This document shows, piece after piece, positions 55,077-64,000 of a DNA stretch of 64,000 bases. Where the stretch lies: contig NC_019678.1 of the NCBI RefSeq assembly GCF_000316665.1, forward strand, positions 4,092,001 through 4,156,000, given 5' to 3'. Numbering within the stretch: position 1 is the stretch's first letter; the number at the start of each line of letters is the position of its first letter. The translations under genes and the position numbers were made by a program. This DNA comes from Rivularia sp. PCC 7116. Lineage in GTDB: Bacteria; Cyanobacteriota; Cyanobacteriia; Cyanobacteriales; Nostocaceae. The notes under the pieces are model-generated. The model ran no database searches. It was not told the DNA's origin and saw only the letters and a program-made list of their open reading frames with translations.

Positions 55077-58000
55077 TTATTTAGGAAACAGAATCTGCTC
55101 TACTTCGGCTGCTTTTTCTTGTAAATCCAAATCTTGATAAATTTGTAGACTTTCTGATAAAAAGTGGGTAGCAATTGACTCTGCGTCTGGCTGATTTTGT
55201 TGAGTGCGTTTCTGGTAAATTTCACCTAATAGTTTGCGTGCTGCGGCTTCTAATTTTCGGCGGTTATAGTCTTGAGAGACTTGCAAACATTCTTTGGCGA
55301 TTTCTTCGCTTTTATCAAGATTTTCTAGAGCTTCCACTTCTAAATAAGCACGAGCGATATTAAGAGCTTGTTCTGATTTTTTTATTGCTTGTCCTAATTC
55401 ATCAAAATGGGTAAAACCCTTATGGTAATACTCTTCAAATAAGAGAATTTTTTCTTGTTTTGATGAGTCGTTAGGTATCCAGCGTAAACGTTCTGAGCAG
55501 AGCAAACTGAAAACAATGTAGTCGTAAGCAAGATTTTTTATATATTCGCCTGTAGTATTTATTTTTATGGCTTGATTTATGTTTTCTTCTGCTTGTGTTA
55601 GTAAATCAAAGATTTCTCTTTGGTTTGAGGTATTTTTTGCTAATAGAATTTGAGAAGAAGTAAGTTGCCGATACCGAATGGCTACTTTTTCATTTTGACC
55701 TAACTGTTGGTACAAAATAAGGCTTTTTTGACAATACTCAATTGCTTTTTTGTAGTCTTTTGAATCTCGATAGCAATTAGCTAATAAACACCACTGACTA
55801 GCAACATCTTTATCTTGACCTAATTGTTGATAAATATCTTTACTTTGTTGGTAATAATCAATAGCTTGTTCGTATTTACACCAACTTTTATAAATCCATC
55901 CTAATAGAAAATATGTGAATGCAATATCAGCTTGATTCTCTAATTGCTGACAAATTGTTAAGACTTGATTTTGATATTCAACAGCTTGTTTGTATTTACC
56001 CCATAAGCGATAGCAATAAGCTAAGTTATTCCACCGTCTAGCAATATCTTTATCCCTGCCTAACTGTTTATAAAGTTCTTTACTTTGTTGATAGTAATCA
56101 ACAGCTTGTTCGTATTTACCCCAGTCTTGATAAATTCTTCCTAATTGATAGTAAGTTAATGCAATATCAGCTTGGTCATTTAATTGCTGACGAATTTCTA
56201 AGCATTTACTTTGATATTTGATTGCTTGTTCGTATTTACTCCATAAGCGATAGCAATCAGCTAAGTTATACCATTGACTAGCAATATGTTTATTTAGTTT
56301 TAATTGTTGATAAATATCTTTACTTTTTTGATAGCAATTAATAGCTTGTTCGTATTTACCCCAACCTTGATAAACCCATCCTAAGTGAACGTATGTTAAT
56401 GCAATATCAGCTTGTTCGTCCAATTGCTGACGAATTATTAAACACTGATTTTGAGATTCAATAGCTTGCTGATATTTACCCCATAAGCGATAGCAATAAG
56501 CTAAGTCAGACAACCGTCTAGCAATATCTTTTTCACTACCTAATTGTTGATAAATATCTTTACTTTGTTGGTGGCAATTAATAGCTTGTTCGTATTTACC
56601 CCAGTCTTTATAAATACTTCCTAGCTGATAGTATGCGAGTGCAACACTAGCTTGGTTATTTAACTGCTGACTAATTGTTAAGCATTGATTTCCACATTCA
56701 ACAGCTTGCTGATATTTACCCCATGAACGATAGCATTCACCCAGACGATGCCAGTGGTTAGCAAGATATTTATTACGACCTAATTGTTGATAAATATCTT
56801 TACTTTGTTGAAAGTAATCAACAGCTTGCTCATATTTACCCCAATCTTGGTAAATCCTTCCTAGTTTGTAGTATGTAGTAGCAATACTGGCTTGGTCATC
56901 CAACCGCTGATAAATTTCTAATTCTTTATTTTTATATTCAACAGCTTGTTCGTATTTATTCCAATCTTGATAAATCGTTCCTAATTCATAGTATGCGAAT
57001 GCAATACCGGCTTGGTCGTCTACCTGTTGACTAATTGTTAAGCATTGATTTTTACATTCAACAGCTTGCTGATATTTACCCCATGAATGATAGCATTCAC
57101 TCAGACGATACCAGTGGTTAATAACACTTTTATTTCGACCCAATTGTTGATAAATATCTTTGCTTTGTTGGTAGAAATTAACAGCTTGTTCGTATTTACC
57201 CCAATCTTCATAAATCCTTCCTAGCTGATAGTAAGCGTCAGCAATATTAATTTGGTCATTTAACTGCTGACGAATTTCTAAATCTTTATTTTGATATTCA
57301 ACAGCTTGCTCGTATTTACCCCATAAGCGATAGCAGTTACCTAGCCAATACCACTGGTTTGCAATATCTTTATCACGACCTAATTGTTGATAAAGCTCTT
57401 TACTTTGTTGGTGATAATTAATAGCTTCTTGGTATTTACCCCAACACTGATATGCTCTACCAACAATGCTTAAAATAATTGCTTCGTATTTGAGGTTACC
57501 TAATTGTTTTATTAGAGACAATGTTTTTTGATAATAGTCTAATGATTCTTCATATTTTTTGTAATCTGATTGACATTTACCCCAAGAAAGCCAGAACCAA
57601 GCACTATCTATAAATTCACTATAAATTTTTGCATTATTATAATACTGATTAGCTTTTTCATATTCTTTTTTTTCTTGATAGCAAATTGCCAATCCCCAAT
57701 CAATAAATGCTTCTAAGTTGTCATTATATTGATTTTTTATATCTTCTAAAATAGATATAGCTAAATCATGTTTATCTTTACGAATGTAAGATATTCCTGT
57801 AATAAAATCTAATGCTATTTGGTATCGTCCTTCAACTAAACTGTACTTTCTACTAGCTTCGAGAGCAGGTGTCATATCTTGACCAAGATTTTGCACAAAA
57901 CTAATAGTACAAAAAAATAAAAATGGCTCTAATCCAGTAACAAATTCTGTCGCATAATTAACTAATACTGTTGAATCACAACAAGCAACATAAAGAATGG

Positions 58001-60497
58001 CTGTTTTTGTTAGAATACGAATTTCTTCAGACAGAGTTAAATCATCAGCGAATTCTTTTAATAAATCTATGACTTCATTTTTTTTATAAAACTGTTCTAT
58101 TTTACGCAGTAATCTTAATAATTGCTTAGTCGTATCATCTCCAAAGTCATCAGTATCTATACCAAGACAGGTAATAACTAGCTTACGAATCAGCTTTTTC
58201 CTAAAAATACTATTAACTTCAACTTCTGCAATTACCTGTCCTGCAAATAGCAAATTTTTTAACTTTAATTCTACTTCCTGAGAGTTGTTTTCTGATTTAT
58301 CCTCTGCTTTTAAGTAAATAATTGTTTGCTCTTCAGATGAGGAATTTTTAATTTGTATTTCACCATGTTGTAGAGTTGGTTGATAATCTTCTAAATTCTT
58401 GAACAGTTTTTTTATTAGCTTCTTTACTTGTGTTGGAAAATGAATCCCGTAATATCCTAACGCTAATAAAATTGGTTCATTCCAGCGCGGCTCGTGAAGA
58501 TGGTTCTGGATAAGTTGTAAAATTTCATTTGGGTCATTATCTGCAATATAACGAGCTGCAAAATACTCTTCAAATGTCAGGTGCATAAAGCCATAAAACC
58601 CAGGTGTTCGTTCCACAAATAAACCCGTGGTTTCCCGTACTTTTCGCAAAAACTCTCCTACTGCTTGAAGGACGGATTCTGACTCTGGTTCATCATCATT
58701 CAATTCAGCCAGCTTTTGTGCTAAATTTTCCTCAACTTCTTGCTCACTAACTACACCAGAAGGTTTTTCTTCATGCATCCAATATGCCAAGGGTGCTAAA
58801 AGTTCTACTACTTCTGTTTCCTTTAACACTACTTTTGGTGCATCTGGTAATTTCTTACTAAGTTGCCAATCTTCCGTCAGAGTTTGCACTGCTAATTCAT
58901 AGAGTTTAACTCGACGGTTAGGAAGGCGATCGCCATTTCGGTGAATGAGTGCCAAAATAGTTAACAGTAGGGGGTTAGTTGTTAACCGCTTCACACCTTC
59001 ATTGACTTCAACTGACTGTAAAATATCTTGTACTTGCTCGTTTCCTCTGCTTTGCCATTGCTCTTCACTAGCATCTGGCTGTTGTGCTTTCTCAACTGTA
59101 TGACACCAGCGAGACAAGAATAGTTCTACCTGTTCGCTATCCATGTCTTCGATGGTAAATTCTGCAAATCTACCGCTTAGTTGTACATCGCGGTAGCCAG
59201 CAATGCGACTGGTAATTACAAATTTGTTGTTGGGAAATTCATCAACAAACTGATTAATACATTTTACGATTTGTTTGCGACTTTCTTGATCGAATACCTC
59301 ATCTAAACCATCTAGCAACATCAAACATTGTCCTTGACGCATCCTCAGTAGAAGAAATTCTGCTACCTCCTTCTGAGTTCCCATTTCTTCTTCTGTTTGA
59401 AAATGAGCTTCCCACTGACGGTAAAACTGACGTAGATATTCAAGTAAAGTTAAGTTTGGCTGCTGTTTGAGTTGCTCTGCAAAGTCAGCAATCCGAAAGA
59501 AAACTGGTAACAAAGTTTTACCTAATTCTTCTTTATCTTCGCCGACAATTACTGTTTCCCCATCATCTCTCTTTGTCTTTGCAAAATGTAATGCTAAATA
59601 ACGTAGAAGAGTAGTCTTCCCCGCACCTGGAGCGCCTAAAATTACACTATAAGGATTTTCTCGTACCGCTTGGGATAATGCAATTTTTTTGTTAACAGTT
59701 TTAGTACTAGAAACAGTTATTGAGTCTTCAATAAGTGCTTCGTAATCGTAGGCTTCATTCAAATCATCTTGACTAACATCCATCTCGTCAAATTTAACAC
59801 TTTGAGATTGCAATACACTTGCCACATTTGGTTTTGTTGTATTAGCCTCAGAAGTTTCGGTAATATGTTGTCGCCATTGTGCTTGTAGGGATACATAAAC
59901 TTGGTCAAGGAAAATATCAACTTGGCGATTTACCTGCATTACCCCACTTATTTTGAGATAAGAATTCTCAGCAATTAACCACTCTAAATAAGGATAAAGT
60001 AAGGGATTGCGTGTTTTAAATTCTACTACCTTTTCTCGCCAATCCCAAAAATCTGGCGCACGCTGACGAAATTCATCTAAAAACTGATTTTTATTTAGCC
60101 ATAAAATTAATACTAAATTTCTTCCAAATAGCTCTTCTCTACCCAAATTCAATTGTTTCATTTCTTTAACCAAGCGCGGTGTAGGTAATTGGTCAATTCC
60201 AAATGCCATCACGAATTTGCGCTCAGTTTGAGTATTCTGCTGTTTATTATCATCCAATCTATAAAGAAAATTATGAAAAGAATCTTCGCTGTAAAAAAAA
60301 TTATAAAACTCAAAACTTTCTTCAGTAGTTTCTAAAGAATCCTTCAGACTTTTAACTACTATATGCTGGGGACTAATCTCTGGTGTAATACCGAAAATAA
60401 TTGTCGTCCCACTGGAAATTTCTAATAAAGTAACTAACTTATCTAATTCTTTTTTATCGGCTTCGCTCAAAGAATAGTTAGTGTCTTGATTAAGCAT
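55077..60497 (-). CDS. NACHT-TPR STAND protein
   Basis: 1806 residues. Residues 20-180 form an N-terminal domain with a P-loop-like position lacking its motif (TTIIFGITPEIS) followed by NLVLILWLNKNQF, perhaps an inactive STAND-type domain. NACHT NTPase at about 280-560: Walker A GAPGAGKTT (288-296), Walker B LLDGLDE (394-400), sensor VITSRIAGY, winged-helix-like region to about 650 with GFMHLTFEEYFAARYIAD at about 645. A linker region follows to about 930. About 17 TPR-like units of exactly 40 residues cover about 930-1600, and a helical C-terminus. STAND proteins act as switches that assemble on sensing a trigger. The gene starts 53 bp after a P-loop ATPase gene, on the same strand. Confidence 0.88.
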   Translation of the reverse strand: MLNQDTNYSLSEADKKELDKLVTLLEISSGTTIIFGITPEISPQHIVVKSLKDSLETTEESFEFYNFFYSEDSFHNFLYRLDDNKQQNTQTERKFVMAFGIDQLPTPRLVKEMKQLNLGREELFGRNLVLILWLNKNQFLDEFRQRAPDFWDWREKVVEFKTRNPLLYPYLEWLIAENSYLKISGVMQVNRQVDIFLDQVYVSLQAQWRQHITETSEANTTKPNVASVLQSQSVKFDEMDVSQDDLNEAYDYEALIEDSITVSSTKTVNKKIALSQAVRENPYSVILGAPGAGKTTLLRYLALHFAKTKRDDGETVIVGEDKEELGKTLLPVFFRIADFAEQLKQQPNLTLLEYLRQFYRQWEAHFQTEEEMGTQKEVAEFLLLRMRQGQCLMLLDGLDEVFDQESRKQIVKCINQFVDEFPNNKFVITSRIAGYRDVQLSGRFAEFTIEDMDSEQVELFLSRWCHTVEKAQQPDASEEQWQSRGNEQVQDILQSVEVNEGVKRLTTNPLLLTILALIHRNGDRLPNRRVKLYELAVQTLTEDWQLSKKLPDAPKVVLKETEVVELLAPLAYWMHEEKPSGVVSEQEVEENLAQKLAELNDDEPESESVLQAVGEFLRKVRETTGLFVERTPGFYGFMHLTFEEYFAARYIADNDPNEILQLIQNHLHEPRWNEPILLALGYYGIHFPTQVKKLIKKLFKNLEDYQPTLQHGEIQIKNSSSEEQTIIYLKAEDKSENNSQEVELKLKNLLFAGQVIAEVEVNSIFRKKLIRKLVITCLGIDTDDFGDDTTKQLLRLLRKIEQFYKKNEVIDLLKEFADDLTLSEEIRILTKTAILYVACCDSTVLVNYATEFVTGLEPFLFFCTISFVQNLGQDMTPALEASRKYSLVEGRYQIALDFITGISYIRKDKHDLAISILEDIKNQYNDNLEAFIDWGLAICYQEKKEYEKANQYYNNAKIYSEFIDSAWFWLSWGKCQSDYKKYEESLDYYQKTLSLIKQLGNLKYEAIILSIVGRAYQCWGKYQEAINYHQQSKELYQQLGRDKDIANQWYWLGNCYRLWGKYEQAVEYQNKDLEIRQQLNDQINIADAYYQLGRIYEDWGKYEQAVNFYQQSKDIYQQLGRNKSVINHWYRLSECYHSWGKYQQAVECKNQCLTISQQVDDQAGIAFAYYELGTIYQDWNKYEQAVEYKNKELEIYQRLDDQASIATTYYKLGRIYQDWGKYEQAVDYFQQSKDIYQQLGRNKYLANHWHRLGECYRSWGKYQQAVECGNQCLTISQQLNNQASVALAYYQLGSIYKDWGKYEQAINCHQQSKDIYQQLGSEKDIARRLSDLAYCYRLWGKYQQAIESQNQCLIIRQQLDEQADIALTYVHLGWVYQGWGKYEQAINCYQKSKDIYQQLKLNKHIASQWYNLADCYRLWSKYEQAIKYQSKCLEIRQQLNDQADIALTYYQLGRIYQDWGKYEQAVDYYQQSKELYKQLGRDKDIARRWNNLAYCYRLWGKYKQAVEYQNQVLTICQQLENQADIAFTYFLLGWIYKSWCKYEQAIDYYQQSKDIYQQLGQDKDVASQWCLLANCYRDSKDYKKAIEYCQKSLILYQQLGQNEKVAIRYRQLTSSQILLAKNTSNQREIFDLLTQAEENINQAIKINTTGEYIKNLAYDYIVFSLLCSERLRWIPNDSSKQEKILLFEEYYHKGFTHFDELGQAIKKSEQALNIARAYLEVEALENLDKSEEIAKECLQVSQDYNRRKLEAAARKLLGEIYQKRTQQNQPDAESIATHFLSESLQIYQDLDLQEKAAEVEQILFPK
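55700..57720 (-). repeat. Tandem 120-bp TPR-coding repeats in strict phase
   Basis: The word GTATTTACCCCA or a close form recurs at 55871, 55991, 56111 and then every 120 bp to 57431, without any indel in between. Divergent units lie in phase at 55751, 57551 and 57671. Odd and even units differ (YRLWGKYQQAVE versus YQDWGKYEQAVDYYQQSKDI), giving a 240-bp higher-order unit. Confidence 0.9.
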
Positions 60498-60550
60498 AAG
60501 TCAACCAGATAAAGTTAACATTGATAGATAAAATGAAAATGAAAAAGTTT

Positions 60551-61855
60551 TTATGATATATTATTTGTAGCTTGCCAACGCTGTAAATCCTCCATCAAAA
60601 TAGGATTAATATCAAACCAAGATTCCTGCTTTGAATTGTAATAACCTAAAACTAATTTATTTTGCAAAAGTTCGTCAGAAATAATAAATTCGCCTTTATT
60701 AGGTAATTTATGAGTTTTAGTAGTTAACTTCCCAGTTTTGTGTATAGACTCAAGCTCCGGATAGTGGTAGTCACTTAAGTTATACTCTCGACGTACTTCT
60801 TGTACTGCTTCTTGTGCAGTATCTAAGTCTATAAATGAAAGTTTGTTTCGCAATCCAATTTCACAGGTAGTACGTGCAAGCCTAACTAAATCTCGCATCA
60901 CACCACCACTTTTTTCACAAATTAATTCCAAAGCATCGGGATTAAATAAACCTTTATAACTATCACCCAACTTAACAAGACGTGCATTTATTACTTTGAT
61001 TAAAATTTCTCGACCATGTTGATTGGGATTATTAGTAGGACATAAATTATCATCAGATTCAAATACTGGAGGATTATTCAAATCCAAGCATTTTTGAAAA
61101 CTTTCCATCGGTTGACGGAAACTTGGAGAATATCGCAAAGAAATAGGAATCGAATAGACAATATGGGATTTTAATTCTACTAATAGTGGACTAGAAAACA
61201 TCTCCAAAGCAGTTACTTGGTCGTGTCTATCTAAACCATCAACAATGATTAATAGCCTTTGTTCTCTTTCCTCTTCCGCAGCCTTGATAATATCATTAAC
61301 TCTATCAATAATCTCGCTCAATAAAGGACGAACATTAAGAGTTTTATTTACTTCTCTAGTTAAACCACGCTTGAGAACTAATCCTAATTTGGTCAGAAAT
61401 TCTGGAAATTGCAAACCATCAGTTTCACTATCTTTATCTTGATAAACTACAGTTTTTAGACTATCTTGCAGAGCATTTAATAATTCATCTTTTCTATTAG
61501 ATAGCCAATTAGATTGAATGGCTTGACGTGCAATTTCTAAACCAATTAAAACTATCACTTCCGCATAGCCAATATTGTATCTATCTAAAGCAGTTTGCGT
61601 ATCAATCCATATAACAGTGTAAAAATCAGCTACTTTTTGTTGCAACCGTCGCAACTCAGTAGTTTTTCCCCCACCCCGATGACCAGCCAATAAAAATTTT
61701 GCTGGATCGTCTTCCATTTCCAGCAAACTAACGAGCTTATTTACGGGACTGTTATCTCTTTGAACGTAAAAATTTCTCAGGTCTTCAGCCGTTACCAGAG
61801 GTTCTTCTGGTTTAAATAGCTGGTAAGCATTTCGCCAAAATTTTGTATTACTCAT
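60551..61855 (-). CDS. P-loop ATPase, partner of the NACHT-TPR protein
   Basis: 434 residues. Walker A AGHRGGGKTTEL with the Lys at 64, Walker B LLIIVDGLDR (201-210, Asp206/Asp209), arginine and sensor-type residues at VYSIPISLRYSP. The C-terminal part (about 300-434) is winged-helix-like and includes VMRDLVRLARTTCEIG. It resembles ORC/Cdc6-like or STAND-type AAA ATPases of unknown function. It is transcribed first in a two-gene operon with the NACHT-TPR gene. Start is ATG 61855; no obvious ribosome-binding site. Confidence 0.85.
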   Translation of the reverse strand: MSNTKFWRNAYQLFKPEEPLVTAEDLRNFYVQRDNSPVNKLVSLLEMEDDPAKFLLAGHRGGGKTTELRRLQQKVADFYTVIWIDTQTALDRYNIGYAEVIVLIGLEIARQAIQSNWLSNRKDELLNALQDSLKTVVYQDKDSETDGLQFPEFLTKLGLVLKRGLTREVNKTLNVRPLLSEIIDRVNDIIKAAEEEREQRLLIIVDGLDRHDQVTALEMFSSPLLVELKSHIVYSIPISLRYSPSFRQPMESFQKCLDLNNPPVFESDDNLCPTNNPNQHGREILIKVINARLVKLGDSYKGLFNPDALELICEKSGGVMRDLVRLARTTCEIGLRNKLSFIDLDTAQEAVQEVRREYNLSDYHYPELESIHKTGKLTTKTHKLPNKGEFIISDELLQNKLVLGYYNSKQESWFDINPILMEDLQRWQATNNIS

Positions 61856-62201
61856 ACTGACAATATTTAATCAAAATACTTGATTTAAAGTATTAAACGT
61901 TGCTTTATAGAATCATAAAGTATAATAATTTTTTTAATAGACTTATGTAACATAAAATACTTGAAGTAAAACTTTTGTCAGTGATGAATTATTAATACTA
62001 ATAAAATATACCCAAAACTTAATTTACCTGCATTTTCAACAATTCTTAATTTAAATGCAAATATTCATTACGATTACATGGAATACTAGTCCTATTTATC
62101 TGATATCTTGAACCAATATCAATTAGCGCTCAAAATCGCCTAGGATTGAAAATCCCAGGCTAATAGCTCAAGTCTACTTAAGTAGACTGAAAGTCTTTCC
62201 C
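61856..62201. other. Intergenic region upstream of the ATPase gene
   Basis: AT-rich stretch that should contain the operon promoter (minus strand) plus the first part of the hairpin cluster: AAGTCTACTTAAGTAGACT-type palindrome at about 62170-62189. No ORF. Confidence 0.45.
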
Positions 62202-62324
62202 AGTCCTATTTATAGGACTTTTTCTATGAGACGGGGGTTTGCAACCCCCGGCGGTGTTGAGAATGGTGCAAGATGTCAGATTTATAGGACTTGTGCTATC
62301 AGACTGGGGTTTGCAACCCCAGTC
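62202..62324. repeat. Hairpin cluster matching the left flank in inverted form
   Basis: AGTCCTATTTATAGGACT (62202-62219), CGGGGGTTTGCAACCCCCG (62232-62250) and GACTGGGG-TTTGCAA-CCCCAGTC (62302-62324). The first and the cores of the others are the reverse complements of the palindromes at 54979 and 54763. Confidence 0.8.
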
Positions 62325-62327
62325 GGG

Positions 62328-63416
62328 CTATGATAATAACCCCTCAAAAAAATCAACTACCGTCTTCGCAATCACTTCATTCCCATCAATTGCAATAGCT
62401 TCTTGACAACGAGGTGCTTCCAATGGCTGTTTCAAAAACTCCCAAGAACTTTCAAATAATTCGGCGGGAGTTAGTATTTGATGATAGTTGTAATTTTTTA
62501 TTCCTTCTAAAAGAAAAGTTGCTTCTGCAAAATTATCTCTAGTAACTGAAATAATTGGCACTCCTAATTTAGTTGCTTCTGCAAAAGTACCGAATCCGGG
62601 TTTGGAAACTATTTTCCCGCAAACTGGCATGAAATCAACGGGACGGATATGTATATCATTTACTTTAATTAAATTTGGTAAATCTGGTGCCGATTTATCA
62701 AATGTGATAAATTGCCAGTCTGGAAAATTAACTAAATTTTGGTAAGGTATTTGCTGTAAACCCAAGCCGCCGAAGGTAAGCAATATAGTCTTTTCGCGGG
62801 GTGCGGTAATATTCCACTTAGATTTAATTTCTTCGGCATCAATAAAAGGAGAACCACCAATTAAACCGATATCAGTTATGTTATTAAATGCCTGCATCGG
62901 TTCGTGGAAAGGAAGACGAAACAGGCGATCGCACTTTGAATAACATTCGCCAATCCAGTCAGATATGTCAATAAAATCACCACCCCAATCTCTGTAAATA
63001 AAATCCCAACCAAAGTTACTAATTGCCCAACAGGGGACATTTGCAGCTTTGCCAATATCTGCGGCTAAGAAAGGAATATCTGCCAAAATTAAATTAACGT
63101 GATTCTGATGAATAAAATCAACTTCAGAAGCGATGATAGAAGATTGCTTTTTCTTTATTTTTAATAATTTGTCTAAGGTAGCTTGCTTATCCATACTGAA
63201 ACTATCAGCTTGGATAACTCCCACATCGTAAGCACGGGGGCGATGGATAAAATCACCTTTGATATAGCATTCCAACAACCAACGCGGTGCTGCTGTCACC
63301 ATAATTAGCAAGGCTTCCGGACATAACTTTTGAATAGTCGCCGCTACAGAAGCACTACGAGTAGCATGTCCGAAACCATGACTTGTAATTGCAATATATA
63401 TAATAGGACGTTGCAT
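62328..63416 (-). CDS. MurG-like glycosyltransferase family protein
   Basis: 362 residues from ATG 63416 (MQRPIIYIAITSHGFGHATR); an in-frame ATG at 63440 lies inside a CCCAATTCCC tract and is less likely. GT-B fold: N-terminal SHGFGHATR loop, C-terminal LLTFGGLGL and VSKPGFGTFAEATKLGVPII, which bind the nucleotide sugar as in MurG. It differs clearly from MurG elsewhere, so the acceptor is unknown. The N-terminal type also occurs fused to sugar kinases. Confidence 0.82.
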   Translation of the reverse strand: MQRPIIYIAITSHGFGHATRSASVAATIQKLCPEALLIMVTAAPRWLLECYIKGDFIHRPRAYDVGVIQADSFSMDKQATLDKLLKIKKKQSSIIASEVDFIHQNHVNLILADIPFLAADIGKAANVPCWAISNFGWDFIYRDWGGDFIDISDWIGECYSKCDRLFRLPFHEPMQAFNNITDIGLIGGSPFIDAEEIKSKWNITAPREKTILLTFGGLGLQQIPYQNLVNFPDWQFITFDKSAPDLPNLIKVNDIHIRPVDFMPVCGKIVSKPGFGTFAEATKLGVPIISVTRDNFAEATFLLEGIKNYNYHQILTPAELFESSWEFLKQPLEAPRCQEAIAIDGNEVIAKTVVDFFEGLLS

Positions 63417-63761
63417 ATTTGAAAATAGGGAATTGGGCATTGAGCATTGGGAATAGCAATTAATTATTTGTTATTTCTTCTATTCCTTTTACATTTAACA
63501 CTTTATATGTTTTGGTATAATTTCGCATCTCAACTTATGTGGCGGAGTACTAGTACTTCACCACATTAATTGTGCTAGGTTAGGAAGTCGCTCCGTAGGT
63601 TGGGTGAAGCGAAGCGCAACCCAACACTAGTGGTGCTTTTCATTTATTTTGACGGATTGTAGAGACGTAGCAATGCTACGTCTCCCGACGTTAGGGAGAA
63701 AACGAACCCATCAAAATTAATGAAATAGAACACTAGTAACCTATGCCCAATTCCCAATTTT
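63417..63761. other. Intergenic region rich in palindromic repeats
   Basis: CCCAATTCCC-type tract at 63423-63452; palindrome AGTACTAGTACT at 63546-63557 within a longer imperfect one (63539-63564); GTTGGGT...ACCCAAC at 63599-63625; GAGACGTAGCA-A-TGCTACGTCTC at 63662-63684; another tract at 63740-63770. No gene. Confidence 0.6.
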
Positions 63762-64000
63762 CTAATTAAAAAACTTCTGAATTTCCTCAACCAACCGATC
63801 CATTTCCGATTCTAAAGTAAAGTAATGGACGCAAGCACGGACACAATCGGGGTCTAGAATTGTACGTGTAAATATTTTTTTTGATTCTAAAAATGTTACT
63901 AGTTCTAAACTGCTTTTAGATTGATTACTTTCTAATTCAAAGGAAACTAAACCGGATTCGGGGGGAGAATTCCGCAAACATTTTATACCCGATACCTGCA
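63762..64000 (-). CDS. Class V aminotransferase (cysteine-desulfurase-like), C-terminal part
   Basis: The frame is open beyond the right edge (reading ..QVSGIKCLRNSPPESG), so only about the last 79 residues are visible. GLVSFELESN, LVTFLESKKIFTRTILDPD, VRACVHYFTLESEMDRLVEE are typical of the C-terminal domain of PLP-dependent class V aminotransferases. The lysine and catalytic cysteine regions are off the window, so the exact enzyme (desulfurase, epimerase-like) is open. Confidence 0.75.
   Translation of the reverse strand, partial: QVSGIKCLRNSPPESGLVSFELESNQSKSSLELVTFLESKKIFTRTILDPDCVRACVHYFTLESEMDRLVEEIQKFFN

Noticed and set aside
55751-57690. Regular 120-bp repeats as a CRISPR array
   Set aside because: The frame stays open through all units and encodes TPR helices; there are no unique spacers.

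Overview
The window looks like chromosomal DNA of a filamentous, probably heterocyst-forming cyanobacterium of the Rivularia/Calothrix/Nostoc kind. The evidence is low GC, scattered copies of the cyanobacterial octamer GCGATCGC, heptameric short tandem repeats and CCCAATTCCC-type tracts between genes, and genes typical of the phylum: clpR-clpP3, a NucA-type nuclease with its NuiA inhibitor, an Rbp-type RRM protein, a group 2 sigma factor, zinc-ribbon Ser/Thr kinases and NACHT-TPR proteins. The genus is inference. I saw no rRNA, tRNA, IS transposase, prophage or CRISPR array.

1-9.4 kb: the end of a pilus-chaperone-like gene and a large usher-like outer-membrane protein, a J-domain protein, the clpR-clpP3 protease operon, a VWA protein, a VOC-fold protein, then 0.8 kb of AT-rich DNA and a small unknown gene. 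9.4-17.4 kb: convergent nuclease/inhibitor pair nucA-nuiA, zinc-ribbon protein, PIN/TRAM membrane protein, hemW, DUF1622 protein, divergent universal stress protein and pgk, and a NUDIX gene followed by a decayed partial copy of itself. 17.9-23.7 kb: two long exoprotein genes without visible signal peptides, a right-handed beta-helix protein and a metzincin-like protease carrying four almost identical domains plus a fifth divergent one.

23.9-31.6 kb: speD, two related membrane Ser/Thr kinases sharing an unnamed C-terminal domain, a PaaK-like adenylate-forming enzyme and a fasciclin protein. 32.3-42.7 kb: GST, HerA-like ATPase, group 2 sigma factor, an unknown exported protein, cobO, a GT2 glycosyltransferase, an RRM protein whose Shine-Dalgarno lies in a perfect 10-bp inverted repeat, and a DJ-1/PfpI protein divergent from a broken LuxR-type regulator. 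42.9-54.7 kb: small membrane protein, 3D/MltA-like exported protein, MBL-fold protein, DEDDh exonuclease, a TetR/AhpD-like pair with two operator palindromes, ftsI with an FtsL-like gene upstream, a 51-residue lipoprotein and glgB.

55.1-61.9 kb: the most interesting locus, two co-directional genes coding for a P-loop ATPase and an 1806-residue NACHT-TPR STAND protein. It is bounded on both sides by the same palindrome families in mirrored order and inverted orientation. The right edge has a MurG-like glycosyltransferase and the C-terminal end of a class V aminotransferase.
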